Under the pieces are notes generated by a model. It was given only the letters and a program-made list of their open reading frames with translations, did no database searches and was not told the origin of the DNA. A DNA stretch of 64,000 nucleotides from JAODBJ01 sp963782465 (GTDB lineage Bacteria; Actinomycetota; Acidimicrobiia; IMCC26256; PALSA-610). Position 1 is the first letter of the stretch. Each line of letters begins with the position of its first letter. The translations under genes and the position numbers were made by a program. Below, in pieces: positions 8,338 through 17,490 of the stretch. The stretch spans positions 806,001 to 870,000 of the forward strand of contig CAWAJR010000003.1 of the NCBI GenBank assembly GCA_963782465.1. The letters are read 5' to 3'.

Positions 8338-8991
8338 TCAGAGCACGCGGAGGGTGTCGGCGCCGGCCCGTTCGCGCCGCGCGAACGCGCGCACGACGGC
8401 GAGGTCACCACTGCGATGGCGGGCCATCTCGACGAACACGCCGATCGCCGTAGAAGCCGCTTCGGGAGGGACGGTGAGGGGTTCGAGGCCCGCACTCGAC
8501 GCGAGGTCGTCGGCGTGCACGACGAGTTCGACGACCCGGGTCGCGACGTACACGGTGAGCGGTGTCGCACCACCGGCAACCGTCCACACCGGCACCAGGC
8601 GGTTCGCGGGCTCATTCGGCAGGCGGTCCGACAAGCGACCGACCACCGCCGCGAACCGATCGGCCACCGCGGCCGGCCCGTAGCCGGCGCGCCGTTCCGC
8701 GTCTTCCCGCAGCAGCGGGTGGAGGCCACCTTGCAGGTCGCTCGGGTCGTCGACCCGGTTCAGGCCGTAGAACTCGCCCACACCGAGCACGATCGGCTCA
8801 CCGGCGATGGGTTCGTCGAGCGCGATCTCGAACCGCCTCGTCGCGGCGTACATGTGCGCGGCGACCCCGCCGACGCTGAAGCCGGGCAACACGCTCGGGT
8901 CGCGCCACCGCGCCGCCACTCGCCGGTCACCGACGATGCCGGTCGCCAGCTCGCACGCGAGCACGAACGACTGCAAGTGCTCGGGGCCCAT
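8338..8991 (-). CDS. Maleylpyruvate isomerase family mycothiol-dependent enzyme (DinB fold)
   Basis: The roughly 217-aa product matches the DinB-like four-helix fold of actinobacterial mycothiol-dependent transferases/isomerases: an N-terminal PGFSVGGVAAHMYAATRR helix carrying the first metal-ligand His, a central YVATRVVELVVHADDLA helix with the paired His/Asp, and a C-terminal AVVRAFARRERAGAD segment. Members detoxify electrophiles or open rings using mycothiol; many are uncharacterised. I chose the Met at 8991; an upstream in-frame start at 9015 is possible. Confidence 0.75.
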   Translation of the reverse strand: MGPEHLQSFVLACELATGIVGDRRVAARWRDPSVLPGFSVGGVAAHMYAATRRFEIALDEPIAGEPIVLGVGEFYGLNRVDDPSDLQGGLHPLLREDAERRAGYGPAAVADRFAAVVGRLSDRLPNEPANRLVPVWTVAGGATPLTVYVATRVVELVVHADDLASSAGLEPLTVPPEAASTAIGVFVEMARHRSGDLAVVRAFARRERAGADTLRVL

Positions 8992-9056
8992 CGCCGCGAG
9001 CCTGCCGGTTCGCACCCCGAAACGCCAGCCGCGGCCGAGGGCCGTAGCCTCGAACC

Positions 9057-10097
9057 ATGCCGCAAGAAACGACCGATCCGGTACTGCATACCGTCCCGCT
9101 CGGTTTCCCGTGGGTCACCATCGACCCGTTCCTCTTCTGCGTGCACCATCTCGATGCGTACCCCGCGGCCAACGAGCACATGGGCCCGGCGGCATCGCTC
9201 GCCGAACGCGACATCGGCATGGACTTCGCGGGCGGCGACGGGTGGCGCATGTACCACGGCAGCACGATCCCCGGGTTCCCGCAGCACCCGCACCGCGGGT
9301 TCGAGACCGTCACCTTCGTGCGGCGCGGGTACGTCGACCACTCCGACTCGCTCGGCGCGAGAGCGCGCTTCGGTGCCGGCGACGTGCAGTGGCTCACCGC
9401 GGGCAAGGGCATCGTGCATTGCGAGATGTTCCCGTTGCTCGACCGCAACGGCCCGAACCCGCTGGAGTTGTTCCAGATCTGGTTGAACCTGCCGGCCTCC
9501 GACAAGATGGTCGAGCCCTCCTTCACGATGCTGTGGGCCGACCAGCTCCCCCGCCACGAGACGAAGGACGGGAACGGCCGGCGCGTCGAGGTCACCGTGG
9601 TGACCGGCGCGTTCGACGGCTCGCCGGCGCCGGCACCGCCGCCGGATTCGTGGGCGTCGCGAACCGATGCCGACGTCGCGATCTGGCATGTCGCGCTCGA
9701 ACCGGGTGCGTCGTGGGACATGCCCCCCGCCGCGAGCGCGGCGACGATCCGCACGCTTTACGTCTTCGACGGCGAGGCGACCGCCGGTGAGCATCGATTC
9801 GACGCCTCGACCGGCGCGGTGTTGCACCACGGCACCACTGCCGTCGTCGCCGGGCCGAGCGGCGCCGAGGCGCTCGTATTGCAGGGCCGGCCGATCGGCG
9901 AGCCGGTCGCGCAGTACGGCCCCTTCGTGATGAACGACCAGGCCGGGATCGAACAGGCTTTCGCCGACTACCGCGCGACGGGGTTCGGTGGTTGGCCGTG
10001 GCCGGTCGACGACCCGGTGCACGCGCGGGACGCGGGCCGGTTCGCGATCCATCCCGATGGCCGCATCGAACATCCCGCCCAGCCCGCTCGGTCGTGA
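9057..10097 (+). CDS. Pirin family protein
   Basis: Bicupin protein of 346 aa. The N-terminal cupin carries the pirin metal-site pattern HPHRGFETVTFVRRG together with GDVQWLTAGKGIVHCEM, the His, His, His, Glu set that binds iron or another metal. The second cupin is more divergent. Bacterial pirins include quercetinase-like dioxygenases and regulators of central metabolism; the role here is unknown. It is divergent from the DinB-fold gene and ends 10 nt before a convergent HNH nuclease gene. Confidence 0.9.
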   Translation: MPQETTDPVLHTVPLGFPWVTIDPFLFCVHHLDAYPAANEHMGPAASLAERDIGMDFAGGDGWRMYHGSTIPGFPQHPHRGFETVTFVRRGYVDHSDSLGARARFGAGDVQWLTAGKGIVHCEMFPLLDRNGPNPLELFQIWLNLPASDKMVEPSFTMLWADQLPRHETKDGNGRRVEVTVVTGAFDGSPAPAPPPDSWASRTDADVAIWHVALEPGASWDMPPAASAATIRTLYVFDGEATAGEHRFDASTGAVLHHGTTAVVAGPSGAEALVLQGRPIGEPVAQYGPFVMNDQAGIEQAFADYRATGFGGWPWPVDDPVHARDAGRFAIHPDGRIEHPAQPARS

Positions 10098-10107
10098 GCG
10101 GGAGGCA

Positions 10108-10620
10108 TCAGGCGGGCACGGCGGTGTGGTGCTCGGTGAGGTAGCGCGCCCAGTCGGGTTCGATCGGCCCGGCCGACGCGATGAGCGACGTCGTCGCGTG
10201 CGGTGCGATCGGTGGGTGGCGTAGCACCATCCCGCACTCCGACAACATGCGGTCTTCCTTGCGCGCGTTGCAGGCGCGGCACGACGCGACGACGTTCTCC
10301 CATGTGTGCGGGCCACCGCGCGACCTCGGCACGACGTGATCGAGGTTCTCGGCGTGGGTGCCGCAGTACTGGCAACGGTGGCCGTCGCGTGCGAACACGG
10401 CCCGCCGCGAGAGCGGCGCCGCGGCCCGGAACGGCACCCGTACGAAGTGCGTGAGGCGGATCACGCTCGGGACGGGCACGCTGCGGCGCTCGGAGCGGAA
10501 CTCGGCACCGTTGCGGTGCACGATCTCGGCCTTGTCCTTGAGGACGAGCACAACGGCGCGACGGGCCGACACGACACACAGCGGCTCGAAGCTGGCGTTC
10601 AGCAGCAGTGAACGGGCCAC
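10108..10620 (-). CDS. HNH endonuclease family protein
   Basis: The 170-aa protein has the zinc-binding HNH core: FARDGHRCQYCGTHAENLDHVVPRSRGG, broken here only for reading by residue runs, with paired CxxC cysteines (CQYC and CRAC) and the His-Asn metal site in the ENLDHVV...WENVVASC region. The N-terminal LLLNASFEPLCVVSARRAV block is typical of a very widespread single-domain actinobacterial HNH family of unknown biological role. No methyltransferase or toxin partner lies next to it, so a restriction function is not indicated. Confidence 0.88.
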   Translation of the reverse strand: MARSLLLNASFEPLCVVSARRAVVLVLKDKAEIVHRNGAEFRSERRSVPVPSVIRLTHFVRVPFRAAAPLSRRAVFARDGHRCQYCGTHAENLDHVVPRSRGGPHTWENVVASCRACNARKEDRMLSECGMVLRHPPIAPHATTSLIASAGPIEPDWARYLTEHHTAVPA

Positions 10621-10707
10621 GCCGGCGTGATCCTCTCCGTTCTTTCTTCCTCTCCTGGCCGAGGAACGCCTGACGCGGGCGGACCGCGGTTACGGGCGAA
10701 AGTGTAC

Positions 10708-11037
10708 TCAGCGCGCGCAACGTGCTCGCCGCGCAATCGCGTCGCGAGCATCGCACCAGCGCAGGTAATCGATGAACTCCGAAGGCGCCGGATCGACCCC
10801 CTCCCCGTAGGCCGTCTCGAGCCGGAAACGGAGGTACGCGCGAGGCGGGACGGGCAAGTAGGGCGGATGGCGCCACCAATCCGGGCGCGCCGTCCGGAAG
10901 AGCAGGCGGACGGCCGCCGGCCAGAGCGCCGGGCGGCGCACGAGCGCGGCGAGGCAGGACCACCAAACCCGGGCCCGCTCGAACCAACTCGAGGTTGCAG
11001 ACGTATGACAAACCACAGAACCCGTCGATGAAGTCAT
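10708..11037 (-). CDS. Conserved hypothetical protein, tryptophan-rich
   Basis: From the ATG at 11037 the product is about 109 aa, basic and rich in Trp and Arg, with ALVRRPALWPAAVRLLFR, DWWRHPPYLPVPPRAYLRFRLETAYG and a C-terminal EFIDYLRWCDARD segment. I recognise this arrangement from small uncharacterised actinobacterial proteins but know no function. The upstream extension to 11166 overlaps the moxR gene and lacks this character, so the shorter start is preferred; a still later start is possible. Confidence 0.6.
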   Translation of the reverse strand: MTSSTGSVVCHTSATSSWFERARVWWSCLAALVRRPALWPAAVRLLFRTARPDWWRHPPYLPVPPRAYLRFRLETAYGEGVDPAPSEFIDYLRWCDARDAIARRARCAR

Positions 11038-11110
11038 CTCCGCGCACGGTACCGTTGCCCCGGCGTGGGGCCGCCTCAAGACGGCCCGTTGGCGCCGACG
11101 GAGGTTTCTG

Positions 11111-12085
11111 GTGGTGCATCCCGCTCCCCTGGCCGAGACGTCCTTCAAGGACGTTTTCGATGCCATGGCCGGGCAGATCGAGCGTGTCCTTCGGGGGAAG
11201 CGCCGCGCGGTGCACCTGTCGCTCGTGTGCCTCTTCGCCGAGGGTCATCTGCTCATCGAAGACGTTCCCGGCGTCGGCAAGACGTCACTGGCGAAAGCGA
11301 TCGCGCACACGATCGGTGGTACCTGGCGCCGGATCCAGTTCACGCCCGACCTCCTGCCGTCCGACGTCACCGGAACGTCGGTCTGGGATCGCGGGAGCGG
11401 CGACTTCGAGTTCCGCCCCGGTGGTGTGTTCGCGAACGTCGTGCTGGCCGACGAGATCAACCGGGCGTCGCCGAAGACGCAGTCGGCGTTGCTCGAAGCG
11501 ATGGAAGAGCGCCAGGTGACGGTCGACACCGCCACCCACGTGCTCGAAGCGCCGTTCATGGTCATCGCGACGCAGAACCCGATCGAGTTGGAGGGCACCT
11601 ACCCACTGCCCGAAGCGCAACTCGACCGCTTCTTGATGCGGTTGCGGATCGGGTACCCCGACCGCGACGCCGAGATCGCGATCCTCGAATCGCAGAACGG
11701 TTCGAGCGTCGCGCCCGAAGCGTTGCAGCCGGTGTCCGACGCCGACGCCGTGGCCGGGTGGAGCGCAGAACTTTCGTCGATCCACATGGCGACCGAGTTG
11801 CAGCAGTACATCGTCGACCTCGCCGACGCGACGCGCCATCACCGCGACCTGCTCCTCGGCGTGAGCCCGCGCGGCGCGCTCGCGCTCCAGCGCGCGTCGC
11901 GCGCGCTGGCCGCCAGCCTCAGCCGCACCTACGTGGTCCCCGACGACGTGAAAGCACTCGCCCCCGCGGTGCTGGAGCATCGCTTGGTGCTCTCGCCCGA
12001 AGCACAGATGCGCGGCGCAACCGCCGAAGCGGTGCTGAACCACGTGCTCGACTCGGTGCCGGTGCCGGCGGCGCGCCAAGCGTGA
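11111..12085 (+). CDS. MoxR family AAA+ ATPase
   Basis: AAA+ chaperone-like ATPase of 324 aa. It has Walker A GVGKTS (residues 54-59), Walker B with VVLADEINRASPKTQ, sensor I in VIATQNPIELEGTYPLPEAQLDRF and a C-terminal lid. MoxR proteins typically work with neighbouring DUF58/VWA proteins in maturing or stabilising protein complexes, and the two following genes (DUF58, transglutaminase) form the conserved trio. The stop overlaps the next GTG start (GTGA), indicating coupling. Confidence 0.94.
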   Translation: MVHPAPLAETSFKDVFDAMAGQIERVLRGKRRAVHLSLVCLFAEGHLLIEDVPGVGKTSLAKAIAHTIGGTWRRIQFTPDLLPSDVTGTSVWDRGSGDFEFRPGGVFANVVLADEINRASPKTQSALLEAMEERQVTVDTATHVLEAPFMVIATQNPIELEGTYPLPEAQLDRFLMRLRIGYPDRDAEIAILESQNGSSVAPEALQPVSDADAVAGWSAELSSIHMATELQQYIVDLADATRHHRDLLLGVSPRGALALQRASRALAASLSRTYVVPDDVKALAPAVLEHRLVLSPEAQMRGATAEAVLNHVLDSVPVPAARQA

Positions 12086-13281
12086 GCTCACTCACCCGCC
12101 GGGGCTGGGCGCTGTTCGGCGCCGCGTTCGGGTGCTACATCGGCGGGCGGCTGCTCGGTCTCGTGCAACTCGCGATCCTCGCCGCGTGCGCGCTGGTGCT
12201 GATCCTCGGCGCCGTCGTATGGGTCCGGTGGCACCCGGTCGCGCTCTCGGCGCGCCGGACCGTGTCGGAGCGGCTGCAGGTCGGCGTCGACGGCCGGGTC
12301 GATCTCACGGTCATGTCGCGTGCCGACCGGGCCACCCCGACGCTTGCCGCCTCCGACTCGTTCGATCGAGGGCGGCGAACCGCGCGTTTCCTCGTGCCAC
12401 CGCTACGCCCCGGCGACACCGCGCGGGCGGCGTACCGCGTACCGACCGAACGGCGCGGCCGGTTCGTGATCGGGCCGATGCGCGTCACGCTGAGCGACCC
12501 CTTCGGTCTCGCCCGCGCGACCAGCGGGTTGCTCGGCACCGACGAGGTGATCATCTACCCGCAAGTCCACGAAGTGCTTGCGCTCCCCGAAGCCGGAGGC
12601 GAAGACCTCGACCGCGACACACCCAAGCTGCGCGGCCAGCCCGATGCCGGCAACGAGTTCCTCACCCTGCGCGAGTACGCGCCGGGCGACGACCTGCGGC
12701 GCGTGCACTGGCGCTCGACCGCGCGTCACGACACGCTGATGGTGCGCCAGGAAGAATCGCGCCGGCGCGCCCCGGTGCTCGTGATGCTCGACATCCGCGC
12801 GCACGCCCACGATCGCGCGTCGTTCGAGATCGCAGTCGAGGCCGCGGCGTCGATCGTGAACGCGCTTGACCGCGAGGGTCGTCCGGTCGAACTCATCACG
12901 TCGCGCGGCAAGGTCCTGGGCACGCCTGGGCGCCGCCACCTCGCGAGTGCACTCGACGAACTCGCGGTGATCGAACCGCACAGCGGGGAACACTTCTCCA
13001 CCGCCGGCGTGCGCAGGACCGCGTCGTTCGTCGCAATCGTCGGCGCCGTCCGCCCGGAAGAAGCCGGCGCGCTCGGCCTGTTCGTGCGCGGCGGCGGCCT
13101 CTTCACCATGGTCACGACTCGCGCCGGGACGTCGCCGTTCGCCCCGCCCGGGCGTCGCGTCCGACCGATGCTCGTCGGTGTCTCGCCCGAACGCCCATTC
13201 CCGACCGCCTGGAACGAAGCCGTCCTCACGTGGCAGCGCAGCGCACGACAGCAGCACCTCGGGTCGCACTCGCCGCGCTGA
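12082..13281 (+). CDS. DUF58 domain protein (MoxR partner)
   Basis: A 399-aa membrane-anchored protein. Two N-terminal hydrophobic helices (about residues 8-45) are followed by a beta-rich region with RRGRFVIGPMRVTLSDPFGL and then the DUF58 signature NEFLTLREYAPGDDLRRVHW, continuing RSTARHDTLMVRQ. The C-terminal part resembles a vWA fold (VLVMLDIRAHAHD). Such proteins are encoded with MoxR and are thought to be substrates or partners of it at the membrane. The GTG start overlaps the moxR stop by 4 nt. Its 3' end overlaps the next gene by 52 nt. Confidence 0.9.
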   Translation: MSSLTRRGWALFGAAFGCYIGGRLLGLVQLAILAACALVLILGAVVWVRWHPVALSARRTVSERLQVGVDGRVDLTVMSRADRATPTLAASDSFDRGRRTARFLVPPLRPGDTARAAYRVPTERRGRFVIGPMRVTLSDPFGLARATSGLLGTDEVIIYPQVHEVLALPEAGGEDLDRDTPKLRGQPDAGNEFLTLREYAPGDDLRRVHWRSTARHDTLMVRQEESRRRAPVLVMLDIRAHAHDRASFEIAVEAAASIVNALDREGRPVELITSRGKVLGTPGRRHLASALDELAVIEPHSGEHFSTAGVRRTASFVAIVGAVRPEEAGALGLFVRGGGLFTMVTTRAGTSPFAPPGRRVRPMLVGVSPERPFPTAWNEAVLTWQRSARQQHLGSHSPR

Positions 13282-15479
13282 GCGCGGCGAGTGCAGTCGG
13301 CCTGGTGCGCGTCTTCGCGCACACGGGTTGGCTCGTCCCGGCCGTCCTCGCGGCGGTGCTGCCACACCTTCTGTTCCGGTACGGCGATCGGCGCCGCGTC
13401 GCCCCGCCCCTCGCGCTGGCCGCGGTGATGCTGCTCGGCACCGTGTTCGCGATGGTTGTCGCGAGCCCGTCGACCACCTTCCATGGCATCCCGACCATCG
13501 CCACGCTGCACGCGTTCAGCGACAACGTCGGCCTGGCAACGCACACCCTGCGCACCGCCGTGGTACCGGTCGACCCGATCGACGCCGCGCTCACCCTCGC
13601 ACTCGTCGCCATCTGGATGGTCGCGACCACCGCCGACTGGCTGGCGTCGCGCCTCGACGCGACGTTGGGCGCACTCGGCCCGAGCCTGGTCCTGTTCGTC
13701 GCGATCGGAGCGCTCGGCAAGGGCGCGCAGTGGCCGACCACCCTCCTGTACGCCGCGGCCGCCGCGACGTTCCTGCTGACGCAGCACTACGCCGAACTGC
13801 TCGAACGACGAACCTGGTTCCATCTCCCCCGCCGGCGGCGTTCGCGGCTGCTCACCGGCGGCGTCGCCGCCGTCGGCGCAGCAGCACTGCTCGGCGTCGT
13901 CGCCGGACCGTTGTTGCCCGGCGCCCGGAGCGACGCGTGGTTCGACTATCGCGGGCTCGGCGCGAGTGTCGGCGGTGGCACCTGGCGCACGGTGACGCCG
14001 CTCGTCGACATCCGCAGCCGCCTCGTCGACCAGAGCGACACCGAACTGTTCACCGTGAAGAGCCCGATCCCCGAGTACTGGCGCCTCGTCGCACTCGATC
14101 AGTTCAACGGCACCGTATGGGGGCTGCAGAGCGAGGGGCAACGCGCGAACGGCGACCTGGCGCTCACCGAGCCGACGCCACCCAAGGCGAGAGCCATCGT
14201 CCAGACCTTCAAGATCGGGCCGCTCGAGACCCGCTGGCTGCCGGCCGCCTACGAACCGCGCCGGATCAGCTTGCCGAACACGCTGGTGATCCCCGAATCG
14301 GGCTCGCTCGTCTCGGGTGGGCAGACCTCGAACGACGCGAAGTACACGGTGCTGTCGGAGGTGCCGACGCCGACGATCGCGCAGCTGCGCGCCGCGCCCG
14401 CCGCCGTGCCACCGGAGCTCGCCGCCGATCTCGAGCTCCCGTCGAAGTTCCCGTCGGACGTCCGCGAACTCGCCCTGACGATCACGAAGAACGCGACCAC
14501 GCCCTACGACAAGGCGCTCGCGCTCCAGAACTACCTGCGGACCTTCACCTACGACCTCCACGTCCCGCCCGGCCATTCCGACCATGCGATCGACGACTTC
14601 CTGTTCAAAACGAAGCGGGGCTACTGCGAACAGTTCGCGGGCTCCTACGCGGCCATGGCGCGGTCGATCGGCCTGCCGGCCCGTGTCGCGGTCGGCTTCA
14701 CGCCCGGCACCCGCGATGGCGCCGGCGTGTTCCACGTCACCGACAAGCAGGCGCACGCGTGGCCGGAAGTGTGGTTCGACCACCTGGGTTGGATGCCGTT
14801 CGAACCCACGCCGACACGGTACGAACCCAGCCCCGGCGACCCGACCGGCACCGGGAAGGAAGCCCCGAAGACGACGCCGACGACGAGCGCGACGAGCACC
14901 GCGCCCACGTCGAGCACAACGGCACCGAAGGCGGGGCCGACGATCAACGCGAACCGGCTGCACGACGCTTTCGTGAACGCGGGCAGCGCGGCAACGCCCA
15001 AGCACCGCCACAGCGTGTGGCCCCGGACGCTCCTGGTCCTGGTCGCACTCGTCGCCCTCGTTGTGCTGGCCGCCGCGGGCACCGTGTTCGGGGTGCTCGG
15101 GGTGAAGTGGCGCCGCCGCCGCCGGCGGCGACGGGCGCTCGATGAACGCGACCGGGTGATCGGCGCGTGGGCCGAAGCACTCGACCGTCTCCGTGAGGCG
15201 GGCGTCGCGCCCCACCCGTCGGCCACACCGGTCGAATTCGCGCTCCGCCACGCGGCCGCGAGCGGCGCCGGGATGGCGGGGCCGCCGCTCATGGAGTTGG
15301 CCCGCCTGCAGACCGCGGCCCTGTTCGCCGACCAGCCGCCGAGCGAAGCCCAGGTCGACGACGCCTGGGAGCAGCTGCACCTCATCGAGCGGGCGCTGAA
15401 GCGGGCAACGACGGCGTCGCGCCGGTGGCGCCGCCGCCTCGACCCGCGCTCGCTACGGGTCTTGCCGCGGCCGGGGTGA
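13230..15479 (+). CDS. Transglutaminase-like membrane protein (DUF3488/DUF4129 type)
   Basis: A 749-aa protein with about six N-terminal membrane helices, a large extracytoplasmic domain with a transglutaminase core, one further membrane helix near residue 595-620 and a cytoplasmic tail of DUF4129 type. The catalytic Cys lies in RGYCEQFAGSYAAMAR (about residue 466) and the His in HAWPEVWFDHLGWMPFEPTP (about 509). A Thr/Ser/Pro-rich linker follows. These proteins accompany MoxR and DUF58; the crosslinking or protease substrate is unknown. The GTG start lies inside the DUF58 gene in another frame. Confidence 0.9.
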   Translation: MAAQRTTAAPRVALAALSAASAVGLVRVFAHTGWLVPAVLAAVLPHLLFRYGDRRRVAPPLALAAVMLLGTVFAMVVASPSTTFHGIPTIATLHAFSDNVGLATHTLRTAVVPVDPIDAALTLALVAIWMVATTADWLASRLDATLGALGPSLVLFVAIGALGKGAQWPTTLLYAAAAATFLLTQHYAELLERRTWFHLPRRRRSRLLTGGVAAVGAAALLGVVAGPLLPGARSDAWFDYRGLGASVGGGTWRTVTPLVDIRSRLVDQSDTELFTVKSPIPEYWRLVALDQFNGTVWGLQSEGQRANGDLALTEPTPPKARAIVQTFKIGPLETRWLPAAYEPRRISLPNTLVIPESGSLVSGGQTSNDAKYTVLSEVPTPTIAQLRAAPAAVPPELAADLELPSKFPSDVRELALTITKNATTPYDKALALQNYLRTFTYDLHVPPGHSDHAIDDFLFKTKRGYCEQFAGSYAAMARSIGLPARVAVGFTPGTRDGAGVFHVTDKQAHAWPEVWFDHLGWMPFEPTPTRYEPSPGDPTGTGKEAPKTTPTTSATSTAPTSSTTAPKAGPTINANRLHDAFVNAGSAATPKHRHSVWPRTLLVLVALVALVVLAAAGTVFGVLGVKWRRRRRRRRALDERDRVIGAWAEALDRLREAGVAPHPSATPVEFALRHAAASGAGMAGPPLMELARLQTAALFADQPPSEAQVDDAWEQLHLIERALKRATTASRRWRRRLDPRSLRVLPRPG

Positions 15480-15920
15480 CGACGGGTGCGCGGCCGACGA
15501 CCGTTCGCGCGCGACGAGGTCGGCGACGAACGCGCGGCGTTCCGCGTCGAAGGCGCGCACGTCGGCTTCGACCCGCTCGACGAACTGGTCGACGGCGACG
15601 AACAGTGCGAGTTGCCCCTCGCGTAACGCGTCGAGGATCTGGCCGTCGTCGCGGCAGGCCCAGACCGTCGCGCCGTCGGTGACGATGCGCAGGCCGCTGA
15701 TGTCGTCGCCCGCGTCGTGCAGGTACGCGAGCGCGGCCCGCACCCGGGGTAATGGGAGACCGGCTTCGAGCAGTGAGGTCACGACCCGCAGCAAGACGAG
15801 GTCGCGGAACGTGTACCGACCGAGATCACCGGTTGGGACGACGAGGCCGGTTCGCGACCAATAGCGCAATTGGGAACCGGTGCAGCCGGCAAGCCGCGCG
15901 GTTTGCGCCGCGGTGTACAC
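15453..15920 (-). CDS. MerR family transcriptional regulator
   Basis: The 155-aa protein begins MYTAAQTARLAGCTGSQLRY, continuing WSRTGLV, a winged-helix MerR DNA-binding domain with the usual helix-turn-helix followed by a YTFRDLVLLRVVTSLLEAGLPL helix. The C-terminal region is an alpha-helical dimerisation stretch without obvious Cys metal ligands, so the effector is unknown. It is convergent with the transglutaminase gene and overlaps its 3' end by 27 nt. Confidence 0.88.
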   Translation of the reverse strand: MYTAAQTARLAGCTGSQLRYWSRTGLVVPTGDLGRYTFRDLVLLRVVTSLLEAGLPLPRVRAALAYLHDAGDDISGLRIVTDGATVWACRDDGQILDALREGQLALFVAVDQFVERVEADVRAFDAERRAFVADLVARERSSAAHPSSPRPRQDP

Positions 15921-15929
15921 GAGCTCGGG

Positions 15930-16310
15930 TCAGTGATCGTCGCGACGGAAGCGCTCGCGCCAGGCGCGGCCGGTATCGCCGAAGACCCCTCGAAGCCCAC
16001 CCCCGGCCCGCCAGCCGCCGGTAATGCTCTGCAGACCGGCCCGTCCGAGTTTGCGAACGTTGCGTTCGATCACGAGCGAACAGGCCAGCATCACGCCGAA
16101 ACCGATCACCGCCAGGAACAACGTCTTGGCAAACGTCACGACGATGAGGACCAGGCCACCGAGCAAACCGAGGGCGGCCCATTTGATGACGCGAGCCGAG
16201 TGGCGATAAAGGGTGGTACGGGAAACCTGCTCGACCAGATCGGGGTCGGTCGCGTTGAGCTGCTGCTCGATCTCCCGAAGGATCTTCTGCTCTTCCTCGG
16301 AGAGAGGCAT
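15930..16310 (-). CDS. DUF3040 domain membrane protein
   Basis: The 126-aa protein opens with MPLSEEEQKILREIEQQLNA, the hallmark of the actinobacterial DUF3040 family, followed by two adjacent membrane helices (about residues 45-62 and 63-84) and a basic C-terminal tail. In the family the gene is often near the dcw cluster, as here within 15 kb, but its role is not known. It ends 9 nt upstream of the merR start on the same strand. Confidence 0.88.
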   Translation of the reverse strand: MPLSEEEQKILREIEQQLNATDPDLVEQVSRTTLYRHSARVIKWAALGLLGGLVLIVVTFAKTLFLAVIGFGVMLACSLVIERNVRKLGRAGLQSITGGWRAGGGLRGVFGDTGRAWRERFRRDDH

Positions 16311-16409
16311 CCGCTTCCTCGCCTGGTAACACGCCCGACCCTGGACCCCGGGTCATTGTCGCGCACGGGGCCTGAGCCAACAACGCGACCTGACCCGTTC
16401 ACATCGACA

Positions 16410-17490
16410 TCAGGAGCGTAATTCGTCAGGAGTTTGTTCCCTCAACGGCTGCGGGGTGCCTCCGTTGGCCGCCGAACGGTATGCGAGATCGACGATCCGG
16501 TGCGCTGCCAGCGCTTCGGCGGCCCCCGGGTGACCCGCGGTGGCCGGTCCCGAAACGCTGAGCGCGTCCAGGAACGCCTTGGAAGGCGCCGCATAGTGGG
16601 CGATCGCCTTGGCGAAGACCTCGGGCACGCTGAACCGTTCCGCCCACGCCGGAGGTTGCGCGTCGATCGTCTCGGTCCCTTCCGAGGTCTGCACGTAGAG
16701 CGGCCCGAGGTAGTCGTCGTCGGTCCACAGCAGCGCGTCGTCGCAGAACACCTCCAGCCGCCGGCTCGATTCGCGACTGAGCACCTGGTGCCAGACGCTG
16801 GTCATCTGCGCGACCGACGCGTCGTCGTAGACGAGCGATAGGGCCGCGACATCCTCGATGCCGACGTGCCCGTAGCGGCACGCGGTGCGCGCGCTCGACC
16901 GCGACCGGGTCGCCGAGCAGCCACCGGACGACGTCGACGTCGTGGATCGAATGTTCGATCAAGGTGCCCCCACCCGCGCAGGCGACGTCGCCCCGCCACG
17001 TCGATCCGTACAGGCCCTGGATCGGGAAGTACTGGTCGTCGCGCAGCGTCGTCGCGAGTGGTTGCCCGTAGTGGCCCGACGCGATGATCTCGGCCGCGTT
17101 CGCGAACACCGGTGACCATCGCAGCACCAGCCCGACTTGATGCGGCACACGCGCCAGCGCGGCCGCGACGCGTTCGCATTCCGCGTAGGTCGGCGCGAGG
17201 GGTTTCTCGCAGAAGATCGGCAGCCCCCGTTGCGACGCGGCCTCCACCGCACCGAGATGGCCCGCGGTCCACGTGCACACCCAAACGACGTCGACCCGGT
17301 CGAGCAGTTCCTCGAGGCTGCCGGCCGGTTCACCACCGTGGTGGCGGGCGACCCGGTCGGAGCGCTGGGGGTCGTCGTCGAACGTCGCGACCAGCCGGGC
17401 GTCGACCAGATCGGCTTCGGCCAGCTGCTGCAGGGCGTACGCGTGCACGGTGCCGATGTGCCCGCACCCGACGAGACCGATCCTGATCAT
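16410..17490 (-). CDS. Gfo/Idh/MocA family oxidoreductase, frameshifted near 16887-16894
   Basis: NAD(P)-dependent oxidoreductase. The N-terminal Rossmann half starts MIRIGLVGCGHIGTVHAYAL and includes the family EKP motif in IFCEKPLAPTYAECE and GGGTLIEHSIHDVDVVRWLLG. The C-terminal half continues in another frame as TACRYGHVGIEDVAALSLVY and MTSVWHQVLSRESSRRLEVF down to the stop at 16410. The break coincides with a GCGCGCGC run at 16887-16894, so an indel error or recent mutation is likely. The sugar or cyclitol substrate is unknown. Its start overlaps the dinB stop by 4 nt. Confidence 0.85.

Noticed and set aside
10108..10620. HNH nuclease as part of a restriction-modification system
   Set aside because: No methyltransferase or specificity gene nearby, and the family is widespread as a lone gene.
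12726..15380. An 884-codon open frame on the minus strand opposite the DUF58 and transglutaminase genes
   Set aside because: Arg/Gly/Asp-rich shadow of real plus-strand genes with clear catalytic motifs; long antisense frames are expected at this GC content.
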